A stretch of 64,000 nt of DNA, taken from Gorsachius magnificus. Its lineage: Eukaryota; Chordata; Aves; Pelecaniformes; Ardeidae. The DNA lies in the NCBI GenBank assembly GCA_034008185.1, contig CM067085.1:78542275-78606274 (forward strand), given 5' to 3'. This document shows positions 36,701 through 47,341 of this stretch, piece by piece; the first letter of the stretch is position 1; each line of letters begins with the position of its first letter. The notes under the pieces were generated by a model that saw only the letters and a list, made by a program, of their open reading frames with translations, searched no databases and was not told the DNA's origin. The position numbers and the translations under genes are program-made.

Positions 36701-38392
36701 AACAAATGCCGCAGTCTGCAGGATCCTCCATGTGAAGAGGTTGCTCTGATTAAGAGGTAGGCAGCCAGCAAATTAGAAATGCTGATCCTTGGATGCCAAG
36801 CTGGAACTTTGATTAGTCACTAGCAATGAATATAAAAGTCATATCAAAATATCTTCTTTGCTCATAGATAAATATTACATGTCATGCCTGTCTCCCTTGC
36901 AAAAATGACCTCCCGTTTGCCGCAAAAATCACCAGCAGCCAAAACGTGGCACAGTGGCAGCAAGCAGCAGTGGTCCATGGAATATTGTGTCAATTACGTA
37001 AGGATGAAGGATTAAATAAAATAACACCTATATTGAGTGCCTTGCATAGACAGCAGTAGCTGCAACTTACCTGGGCCAATCTGTTTAATACTAATTTTTC
37101 TCACGGTGCGTGCTGTTCCCTAACGGATAACCTGGTCTCTGTGGCTTCTCCAAAGCCCCGTTTGGCTGGGCAATCTCTCAGTGGGCTGCGCCGGCCAACA
37201 TCAGCCTATTTTTTCAGCTGGTTTTGCAAGTGATCTCATTGCTACCGGGCATGGGGGGTGCCTGGGGCACGCCGGGTGGGAGCCATGGCTCCAGGCTTCC
37301 CCGGCACTGGGATAGCGCAGAACGCTGTCGCCCGGAGGGCCGCGGCGAGGAGCGGCGGTGCTGGCAAGGCGGGATGACGGGCTGCGCACGCTTTGGTGCC
37401 CTAGCAATCCCCGTGAGTATAAACAAGCTGCTGATCACAGCAATTCTACAAACATCGATTAATCATTTTCTGGGTGGTTTTCAGCCATTTTTTTTATATT
37501 GTATTACCGACTTTAAACAGTGGTAACAATGTGAAAAAAATCCATGGTATTCCAAACAAAATCTAAATTCGTAAGGGATCTATTTTACGGTTTAATTTTA
37601 ACCCTTAACTGCTTGATTTACTTTCTACTTAGTAGGAAATCCATCGTGTACTCAAAGAGCAAGCACCATAAATTTCAAGATGAGGAAAAAAAGGAAGGAA
37701 CCCACATCGTCCACATAAATAACAAAGCTGAACCCCTGATTTAAATGCAAAGCTCCATTCAGCCTTAACTATAGAGCTGCAGCTGGCACCTCATGGTATA
37801 AGCACTGAAGTGGCCAGTTGAGTTTATCCTCAATGTCAACAAATGAAGTTATAAACTTTCCTTAGAGCTTCACTTCAGTGCCCGCCCGTGGTTTTGGCTC
37901 TCCTGCGGATTTCACAGCAGCCCGGCGTTGCCCCGGCTGCGCGGAAGGTTCGACAGCAAACCTGCAAGCATCCCGTCTATTTAGCTCTCTGCAGCTGTGC
38001 AAACAGCCCAGTGCATTTTCAATATTCTGCTTTAAACATGCCCATGGATAATTGAACTTCAAAGCACCAGCCCTGCTAATTCTTTTATGAAGATGCAAAT
38101 TACCAGTGTGACTTCTCACCAGATCGGGAGCTTAATGGAACCATCAGGCTGATCTAAACCCGCCCCGAGGCATCAGCACAGTTGGGGGTATTTCTGCAAG
38201 CCTAATCCATACTTTACTCACTGGCAGGGTGCAAAACTAATAGTAGCCTGGAGTTAGCAGAGTTTTCACGTCCAAATCCCAGTCCTCGAGTTACCTCCCT
38301 TATAACCTACATTATTTCAGGAACTGGGGCCCCGATTCTGGTATTATTTGCAGAGATCAAGGATGAAGATAAAAGTTTAACCAAGGAAAAGA
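33785..38392. other. Intergenic, no supported gene
   Basis: About 4.6 kb without a recognised element. It contains T-rich tracts near 35632-35670 and 35756-35778 and CpG-dense patches at about 34045-34170 and 37160-37395. Many short open frames overlap, and none is recognisable. Confidence 0.5.
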
Positions 38393-39323
38393 TGGCATCC
38401 TGGGGTGGGTTAAGAGGAGTGTGGCCAGCAGGGCGAGGGAGGTTCTCCTCCCCTTCTGCTCTGCCCTGGTGAGACCCCACCTGGAGTACTGTGTCCAGTT
38501 CTGGGCTCCCCAGTTCAAGAAAGATGAGGAACTCCTAGAGAGAGTCCAGAGGAGGGCAACAAGGATGATGAGGGGACTGGAGTGTCTCCCCTACAAGGAA
38601 AGGCTGAGGGAGCTGGGCTTGTTCAGCCTGGAGAAGAGAAGGCTGAGAGGGGATCTCATCAACACCTACAAATATCTCAAGGGTGGGGGTCACGAGGATG
38701 GAGCCAGACTCTTCTCAGTGGTGCCCAGCAACAGGACAAGGGGCCATGGGCACAACCTGAAGCACAAGAGGTTTCAGTTGAATATGAGGAAGAGCTTCTT
38801 GACTTGGAGGGTGCCTGAGCCCTGGCCCAGGCTGCCCAGGAGGGCTGTGGAGTCTCCTTCTCTGGAGAAGGGGGCCCAGAGGAAAGGGGGGGACAAGCTT
38901 TTTAGCAGGGCCAGCTGGGACAGGACAAGGGGGGATGGTTTTAAACTAAACCAGGGTAGGTTTAGAGTGGATCTAAGGAAGAAATTCTTTCCAGTGAGGG
39001 TGGTGAAACCCTGGCAGGGGTTGCCCAGAGAGGGGGTGGAGGCCCCATCCCTGGGAACATTCCAGGCCAGGTTGGCCGGGGCTGTGAGCAACCTGATGTG
39101 GTTCAAGGTGTCCCTGCTCCTGCAGGGGGGTTGGGCTGGGTGACCTCTAGGGGTCCCTTCCAACCCAAAACATTCTGTGATTCTGTGAGATCTTCAACCC
39201 CCGCCTGGCCGCTGTCCTGTGCCCCCTGCTCTGGGTGAGCCTGCTTAAGCAGGGGGGTGGCACTGGGTGAGCTCCTGAGGGCCCTGCCAACCCCGGCCAT
39301 GCTGGGATCCTGGGATTCTGTGA
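38393..39323 (+). mobile_element. CR1 LINE, subfamily A, split by a nested CR1
   Basis: The outer copy covers 38393-38868 and about 39188-39323. The frame from 38421 reads CR1 reverse-transcriptase C-terminus: [33 protein letters not shown], then [19 protein letters not shown] and NTYKYLKGG. Its 3' part (GATCTTCAACCCCCGCCTGG through CCTGGGATTCTGTGAGG) is separated from the body by another CR1. The related copy at 54932-55165 has the same join without the insert. The 240-codon open frame here runs across both elements and is not a host gene. Confidence 0.94.
38869..39187 (+). mobile_element. Nested CR1 (subfamily B) inserted in the same orientation
   Basis: About 319 bases beginning AAGGGGGCCCAGAGGAAAGG and ending AACATTCTGTGATTCTGTGA. 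It encodes [20 protein letters not shown] and [17 protein letters not shown], so it belongs to the subfamily seen near 23.8, 28.6 and 49.5 kb. It sits between CTTCTCTGGAG and GATCTTCAAC of the outer copy, with only GA/GAG shared at the junction, so any target duplication is minimal. Confidence 0.93.
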
Positions 39324-40036
39324 GGACAGCCAAGGGTGAAGCGCTGGAATGAGAATCCCTTTGTGCGGGGTGGAGGCAGCACGGGAGGGACTCCTGGCAG
39401 CTCCTTGGTCCTTGCGCTAATGCAGGGGCAGTAGTGGGTTGCTCTGGGTGATTCCATCGCCCCCCGAAAGCCAGACAGATTTTACCCAGGAGAAGAAACC
39501 TTTCACCCCCGTGCAGCACCAGCTCAGTGCATCCAGGCACTGTGCTGGCATGGAAAGGGGGGCTTGGACATGGAGTACACAGCATTTGCTTATTTATTCA
39601 TTATCTCTTTTTTCTCCTCTCCACTCTTTGATCGGAGACTCACTACATTTTTTATTCTACCTCCTTGTGCTCCATTTCCCAATCTGTTTTTCTCTACTGA
39701 GTTATTTCCTCTGGGTCTTTTTTTTCCTCTTCTTTTTTCCCACAGCATTTTTGAAACAGAAAATGCATCAGACGCTTCAAGTTTGAGCCGAACTTTGAAA
39801 CACCCCCCCGTCTTTGAGGGACTTCAGGGCTGAGGTGGATTCACGTCTCTCCCTGGTGTGGAGGATGGGGTGGCCCCAGTGGGTCGGGCTGGGACCATCC
39901 CCAGCAAGGACCAGAACAAAATAGGAGCAGCCTGCTGGGAGCTGCTCACCTGAGTGGGAAAAGCCCCACAGCCCACCAGCTGATCACTGCCACCGCCACA
40001 AAGCCTCACTGGTGGCAACACGAGTGCTCTACAGAG
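39324..40036. other. Intergenic spacer between two CR1 copies
   Basis: No gene recognised. It includes pyrimidine-rich sequence at about 39600-39745. Confidence 0.5.
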
Positions 40037-40750
40037 AACCCGAGAGCAGCCCTGCCGAGAGGGACTTGGGCGTGCTGGTGGATGAAAAGCTGGACATGAG
40101 CCGGCCATGGGCGCTGGCAGCCCAGAAGGCCAACCGTACCCTGGGCTGCATCCCCCGCAGCGTGGCCAGCGTTGAGGGAGGGGATTGTGCCCCTCTGCTC
40201 TGCTCTGGGGAGACCTCCCCTGGAGCCCTGCGTCCAGCTCTGGAGCCCTCAGCACAAGAAGGACATGGACCTGTTGGAGCGGGTCCAGAGGAGGGCTACT
40301 AAAATGATCCGAGGGCTGGAGCACCTCTCCTATGAGGACAGGCTGAGGGACTTGGGCTTGTTCAGCCTGGAGCAGAGAAGGCTGCGGGGAGACCTGATTA
40401 CGGCCTTTCAGTATCTAAAGGGGCCTATAGGAAAGATGGGGATAATCTTTTTAGTAGGGCCAGCTGTGACAGGACAAGGGGTAATGGTTTTAAATTAAAC
40501 CAGGGTAGGTTTAGACTGGATATAAGGAGGAAATTCTTTACAATGAGGGTGGTGAAACCCTGGCAGGGGTTGCCCAGAGAGGTGGTGGAGGCCCCATCCC
40601 TGGAAACATTCAAGGTCAGGTTGGATGGGGCTGTGAGCAACCTGATCTAGTTAGTGGTGTCCCCGCTCAGTGCAGGGGGGTTGGACTAGATGACCTCTAG
40701 GGGTCCCTTCCAACCTAAAACATTCTATGATTCTATGATTCTATGATTCT
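40037..40750 (+). mobile_element. CR1 LINE fragment, about 714 bp, young-looking
   Basis: The start (GAGAGCAGCCCTGCCGAGAG) encodes [20 protein letters not shown]; after a frame change the sequence reads [39 protein letters not shown] and TAFQYLKG. The 3' end has four ATTCTATG-type units. It is nearly identical to 50281-50992, including the same frame break between the SVASVEGGD and [10 protein letters not shown] parts, so that break was in the subfamily source or shared ancestor and did not arise after insertion. Confidence 0.95.
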
Positions 40751-41512
40751 AACCCGAAATCTTCCAAAGCCTCAGTATTCGGTACATGAACAAGAGAAAC
40801 GCTGTGCGTGCCAGAAGAAGCCCGCGGTACCAGAGACGCTCTCGCAGGGTCTGACCAGCAAGCGGGGCGGGGGGGAGCAGGGGTGCCCATCAGGAGTGGC
40901 CTGGAAGCCGTGGTGTGGCTTCCCAGCGGGCAATACCAGGGCACGGAATGGCACGAGCAAGGGAGAGGGATTTTGAGAGGTGGCCATTCCCTGGGCTCCC
41001 CCCAGGAGCTGGCGGGGGGGTGAGCATCCCTCTGCGAACCCTCCCAGGGGCTCACTGCACCACCAAGTCACCCTCTTAATAGAAGGGAAATGCCAAAAGC
41101 CGGTGCAGCCATGTGCGAGCACCCCTGAAAGACATGGCCTGCTGGCTCTTCTTTAAATCTGGCATTTAAAATTGCTCAGACAGATGGAACAAAAGTATGT
41201 AATAAAATGTGACATTTTATTTTACCATCTATATTTGTTAAGTGAATTCTTCTGATCATTCCCACTGTCAGCAGCATGGAATGCGAATCGGGGGCTGACA
41301 ATTTGCAGTTTGTAAAAAAAACAACTCCAAGGGTCAGAGAGAAAAAGAATTAGGTGATAATTAATTACAGGATACACATTCATCCACGGAATCTGGCTGC
41401 GGTGGGTGACAGCTCAGCCTAACAGAAAAACACGACACGATGCCAAAAAGTCACGGCTTCTGGAGTCATTTAAGGGGTGCTTCTCAGCACCAGTCGTCCG
41501 CTCCCTGGTCTT
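40751..41512. other. Intergenic, no supported gene
   Basis: No element recognised. The part from about 41150 to 41370 is AT-rich and CpG-poor and could be non-coding conserved sequence. Confidence 0.45.
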
Positions 41513-41642
41513 CCTTATAGAGATATTTCTGTGCATCACCTTATAGAGGTATTTCTGTGCATCACCTTATAGAGATATTTCTGTGCATCACCTTATAGAG
41601 TTATTTCTGTGCATCACCTTATAGAGATATTTCTATGTATCC
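41513..41642. repeat. 26-bp minisatellite, five copies
   Basis: Unit CCTTATAGAGATATTTCTGT plus GCATCA. Copies begin at 41513, 41539, 41565, 41591 and 41617. Copies differ at single positions (GAGATATTT, GAGGTATTT, GAGTTATTT), and the last copy has CTATGTATCC. Close similarity suggests recent expansion. Confidence 0.95.
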
Positions 41643-44600
41643 AAAAGGAGGCGGTGGAACCTTGGCGTAAGCACAGAGCGAGCCCGGTGCTTTGCGAGGT
41701 TGCCCCCCACCCCTCCTTTTCCAGTTTGGTTGGGGACTTCAGCAGCAATTATATCACTTAATGTTCATTTAGTGCTAAATTGGGAATATTAAGCAGTAAA
41801 TGATTGAACTTTTAACTAGCAATTAAATTAAAAGCAGCCTCCTCACTGCGAGAGAAATGTCATTGAGGACTTTACATCTGACGGTATTTTGCAAACAGTT
41901 TTTACTGCATTTTATAGGTGATGCTTTTTTCGGACTGAACCTAAGTGAAGCCTCTTGTTTGCATCCCTGCGCTCCGGGATGGATGCTGACCTCTCGCTGC
42001 TGCCAGCATCGATGCTGCAAGGGAACCTCCCCAGCGCTGCCGTCCCTCTTCGCACCAACCAGCCCGATCTCTTCCAGGCCTCCGGAAGGCTGGCTCCGCA
42101 AATTCACCATTTCACTTCTAAGGAACTCGCCACCTGGGGTAGCCTATCCTGCTTGATGGTGCTGAGGAGTGAGGCAGTAACAGAACGAAGATGGCACAGG
42201 TATCGGCGAGTTGAAGCAGCAGCAGCACCTGTGGACAGGACGCTCATGGCTGTGTGAGTTTGTTTTGGCCACGGACTCTCATGGTCTTCCCTTCCAAGTA
42301 CTCTAAAAATATGCACTTGGTGGAGTTTGGGGTTTTTTTTCTACATCAGAACTTTTAAATGAACATTGAGGCATATTTGCAGGGAGCCAGGTTCAAGTGT
42401 GGGTGCCCCAACCGCCATCGGAAGAGGAGCCTCCACCAGGGGACGGTTGGATGGATGCGCCGGATCATCGCCGCTTGGGTTTTTGGTTGTCCCTCCGAAC
42501 AATACACAGGCCAAGAATGATTTGCAAAAATTATTCAGCCACACATTTCAAATAATGAATATTTCAAGTAAATCATTACGGGCCATACTTGAATAGGAAG
42601 AGGGGCAAAATAGCCGATAAATTATTCATGCAGCTTTAGCACTAATGTAATAAATATTACATGGCGTCGGAGGGAAATGAAGGGTTTTTGAAATGAAGAA
42701 AGAAATTAGCTGAAGGAAAAGCACCTGAAAACTGGAGCAGGTGAATGCACAGGCTTGAGAGATGTGAATAATAACGAAGTGACTAATGGGAGAAACCAAA
42801 AAGGCTGACAACTACGAATCCCTTTGAGAGGCAAAATGCTCTTCCTCTTCAGTTCTTTCTCTACAGAGAATATACAAACTTCTCAAACTTCCTTTAAAAC
42901 CAAAACAAAGCAGAGTTTTGTCCACCTGGAGTTAGCCAGGTGGGGACATACCTGGATGGGGCGGAAGGGACTGACCCGCTCGGTACTGACTGACAAAGGG
43001 GCCGTAATATTTGGAGAGGAAAACCGTTTCGAGTATCAAATCCCGTGTTAATTTTTTGTTGCAGAGTGACTTCTCTCACCAGCTTCATACTGAATTAGGA
43101 CAACGTGATCGTGTATTTTTAAGGACTGAATCCATAAGGCTTCTGCTGTGCTTCGGGTAGGCGCATTCGGCAGCGTGAGCTGCCGTGCCAGTAAGCGCGT
43201 CTGGGTGGTCGCTCAAATCTGCCCTGACGTTACCACATCGTGTAACAACGCCATTGATTCCTTGATTGCTGTTTTGCTCAGGTGTAGTGTGTGCAGAGGC
43301 TCACTGGTCTTATCAATTGACTTTTCATTTTAATGTTTGAAAAATTAGTATTTTTTTTAAATCTTCTTTTTGTGTGAGAGAGGGAGTTAACATTTTCTTT
43401 TCTTTCCCAATCCCTTCCTATTTGCCTTCCTTTTCAACAGTAAGTAGAAAATCCTGGGAGAGAAGAGAGGAAACCAGTTTAAAAACCCCAACATATTCCA
43501 AACAGATTTTGAAAAAAAAAGTGGAGATGAAGACACACTGCACATTTTTTCCCCACTGACAATGGACTTGGGCTTCTTTTAACCCCAGGAATAACCTATG
43601 AAAATGCAAAGTTTTACGTTCGTCATTTCCGTAAATGTCTCATTTACAAAATCTGTCGTGGGCAACACGAGTCTCCTCCTCATTGGACATCTACCAGCCT
43701 TGGCATATCAATCCATCTTCTGCACATCTGCTCAGAAAATGTAATTAGCTATACGCATATGCTGCAGAAGTACAAGATAAAACTTAAGGAACAGAAAAGG
43801 CCAAGAGACTTGACAGCCGCTCTCCTTCCTGCTACGTGTATTTTGTGGAAGACTTAGGAAAGCGAGAAGCTTTTCTTGCCCTCTGCCATGGGGTGGGGAT
43901 ATCACTGTGTCCTGAGCAACTTCAAGAGATTAGGGAAAAGCAAATTATAGTTTATTCTAACACTTTTGGTCCTGTTCGCGTGATAACAGTCATTTGTGCT
44001 ATAAAAAGATGGAATATTCTCCAGATCGACATAGCTTCTTTCCCTGGTCATTAACATAGTTACGAACCTGTCCTTGCAAAGAAATGGTAAGTAAGACAGA
44101 CAGGGACCTCATCTGAGGTTTTGTGACATGGGAGAGACACGGATGAGGAGCTCCCCCTACATGAAATGATGCTCACGTGTAGCAAATATGGAAACTCTAA
44201 GCTTGTGGATCAGCTTTTTGACAGCCGTGCTCAATTTTGGTGGCAAGCAGCAAAGAAGAGAGGGACCACAGTCCAAAACCGAGCCAAGCCTCAGCAAGCA
44301 GAAGTTGGTTCAGTGGCATCTCCGTGCTACTTTGGCTCATGGGTAGAGCTGTCCCACGTTCACCAACGTTCAGCCCATGTGTTTGGTGGCCATGGGGCCC
44401 AAAAGGGCCGAGCAGAGGGCTGGTGGAACTCCCTTGGACTTCACTCAGCCACACGACCCTTGAAAATTTGCTTTTTTTCACTAAGCAACACCAATTGCCT
44501 TGCATCCGTATTAGGCTCCTCTTTCTTATGACACCATAGGCTATAGATACTGGAATACAGCCGTTACGACGATGATTTATCCATTAATCCCAGCTTCTTC

Positions 44601-47024
44601 AAAGTTAGTCCCAAAGGATGAAAGACTCTCCAGATACGCTATAGTTCCACCTCCATGGCGAGGGGACTGCAGCTGTTCTCAAAATCTGCTGTAATGAAAT
44701 GTTAGTTTAGGTTTTTGCCTGGATGGCACATTATTAACCTCGGTGGCATGTTTAAAACCCAAGATTACAATTCAATTCACGGGAGATTTGAGCTTTCAAG
44801 GGGACCTCACTGTCGTGGTGTGGAGCAGGAGCCACTGGGCACCTGTTAAATGATACGGTGCGAAACAAAATCTGAAAATGCTGAATTCCATCAACTCTGT
44901 TTTCTTGTTTTCTTACTGAAATCTAAACCAATGCTTCGCTGTTCACCCTCTGAACGAATTCGCGGTGATTTGGCAGTGCAGAAACACCATTTTAAGTTCC
45001 TCGCTGCCACACCACATTTCCTCGGGTGCTGTTTAATGGCTGTACATTTTTCTTAAAAAAAAAACAACAAACAAACCCAACTTTCAAATTATCAGCATTC
45101 TTTTACTTCAGTAGGGGGTACAAAATCAAAGCTGCTCTACCTCCATCCTCCCACTTTTCTTTTAGGGTTAATTTGGAAAAAAGAAAAGCTCTCCTAATTA
45201 TAGAGATTTAGCTTTCTTTATGAACTGGCTATTTTAAGATCTGTTTACAAGCTCACAATACGAAACATCATTCAGGAACAGTGTGAATTGATTGCATCCT
45301 TCTGAAGAACACAATTAAGGTTTATTGCTTCCCTTCTAAACACACGTTGCGGCTGCTGGGGAACAGCTGAGATACTTCAGATGAGACAATGGAAAACGCT
45401 CCCCCCCACCCCCCAAAAAAAGCCTTTGAGAGACAAATGGCGGAAAGACCGTGGTCACTACCAAATGTAAAAGTAAAGTCAAGATACTGATGATATTTTT
45501 TTGCTCCAGTTTGGTTTTAATGGGCAAATTTTCCCCAAATGCTCTGACTAATTTGAATGTTGCTTAATTGGGAGACTTTGTATGAGAACAGCCAGAGTCT
45601 TTGGTCTTTTTATTCATTTCCATGGTCTGTGGATCGCAGCGTAATGACGGAGTGGTCAGCAATCCCGTCGGGAATACGCACATATCCCAGAGCAAATGAG
45701 CAGACCAAGAAACAAGAGGCGCCACATAAATACATGTGCACGGTTAGAATTCCTCGGGGAGCTCGGTTCTGCTCTGACCCGATCTCACATTTCTGAAAAA
45801 CTAAATTTACGACTGGAACGGCCCTTGCACGGAGCAGCTCCCCGCGCAGGAGCGCGAGCCAACGCCAGCCGTAGGGGCCACGCGCCGCGTGCCGTCGCAC
45901 GTGTGTCCCTCCGTCCTTGCTGTGCAACCGCTGTGCCACAAGGAACGGATCAGAGCGATCGGGCATCTGGATCTGTGTTATTGGAGAGGGACTCCCAGGG
46001 AAAATCTTCACAGCCTTGCAGTTTGTTTGTTCCGAATAAATACATTTGATAAATGAGATGACGTATTAAAAAGCAGATATGAAGTAATATTGTTTTCCAT
46101 AAAGGTCACCCATAAGACAAATGCTTCTAAGGGCAGATGAACATATATACAGCCATAGCGTCGATCAGCTTTGTCAAGTTGCAATGACCCTCAAGCAGCG
46201 GAGCCACAATTCCCATAGCAACCCGCACAAACTTGAGCGGCAACACACATGCCCTGTATGTAGCAAGCCATATAAAGGAGGAACAGGAATATTTCGAGTT
46301 AAAAACTACGCTAAATATAATCTAAATCAGGAAAGCAAATACCCTTCTGATTGTATCCAAGGTATTTTTTTCCTTCCATGCCACTTTTTGATCTTTTTCT
46401 AATCTGAAATCTATGCACAGACTGCAATCCAAGTGGTGGACAACAGGTACCTTCGTATCCCTCCAGAATCTCGTTTGGGTAACGAGGCACAGTACAGCAG
46501 CTCCTTTTGCTCCTCAGCATCTCTCGCACTGGGGTTGCCTTTCCCCAGCCCTCCATGCCCTGCTCTTTGCCAGCTCCTCCATCAGGGGACCGGGTCCCCA
46601 TCCCATTGCAGCTGCGTCCCCGTCCCAACATGGCTGTGTCCCCATCCCATTGCAGCTGTGTCCCTGTCCCAACGAGGCTGCAAAATCCCTTCTTAACCCT
46701 GGGGGAGGTGCTCACGGGTGAGCAGGAACACTGTGGGACCTGAGGGAAGCAGCTTTGCAACTCTCATGGAAAAAAACCTAAATAAATCAGGGAATGTTGT
46801 CTATTGGCATCTCTGCGTTTCAGCCGGACAGGGCATGGCCTTTTTTACCTTGGTTAAAAGAAGCTAAGACTGGCCCGACCCAACACTGCCGTTCTGTATT
46901 AGATATTGTGGCTAGGGCTGCTGCTGGTCTGTACGGAGAGTCTCTCTTCTTCAGCAAAACTCAGAAATGAAGAAAAGGCTAATAGAAAAAAAAAAAGGCT
47001 CTAGGTTCAGTCTTCAGCAGAAGA
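41643..47024. other. Intergenic, no supported gene
   Basis: About 5.4 kb with no CR1. It contains AT-rich, CpG-poor stretches (about 41740-41930 and 42520-42670) with several TAAT cores, and a CpG-dense patch at about 45745-45965. A two-copy 44-bp repeat lies at 46595-46681. Open frames up to 149 codons (46311-46760 minus, 45610-46011 minus) arise in GC-rich sequence and carry no recognisable domain. Confidence 0.5.
46595..46681. repeat. 44-bp tandem duplication
   Basis: Two copies of a unit starting TCCCCATCCCATTGCAGCTG, beginning at 46595 and 46639, with a few mismatches (CGTCCCCGTCCC versus TGTCCCTGTCCC; CATGG versus CGAGG). Confidence 0.88.
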
Positions 47025-47341
47025 CAACAACCTGAGAGGAAGGGGGAGCCAGGGGGAGTCGGGCTCTGCTCCCAGGGAAGGGGCGATGGGACGAGGGGAA
47101 ACGGCCTCAAGTTGTGCCAGGGCAGGGTGAGGTTGGCCCTGGGGAACAATTCCTTCCCCCAGGGCGCAGGGGCGGAAGGGGCTGCCCAGGGAAGGGGTCG
47201 AGTCCCCAGCCCTGGGGGGATTTAACAGCCGGGCAGGGCGGTGCTGGGGCCGGGGTTGGGGGTGGGATGGCGGGGTAGGGGAACGGTTGGGCTTGGTGAT
47301 CCTAAAGGTCTTTTCCAACCTAAATGATTCTCTGATTCTAT
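47025..47341 (+). mobile_element. CR1 LINE 3' fragment
   Basis: Plus-strand CR1 3' end: CTGAGAGGAAGGGGGAGCCA, the GGCCTCAAGTTGTGCCAGGG segment, and a 3' terminus AACCTAAATGATTCTCTGAT. It is the same subfamily as the copy at 31.8-32.3 kb, about 317 bp, 5'-truncated. Confidence 0.93.

Noticed and set aside
38421..39143. 240-codon open frame as a host gene
   Set aside because: It is CR1 reverse-transcriptase C-terminus joined to a second, nested CR1; no host protein is involved.
45610..46011. 133-codon minus-strand frame as a gene
   Set aside because: It arises in CpG-rich sequence, overlaps a plus-strand frame, and has no domain or splice signals I can support.
46311..46760. 149-codon minus-strand frame
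   Set aside because: Its Gly/Asp/Met-rich part is simply the 44-bp minisatellite being translated.
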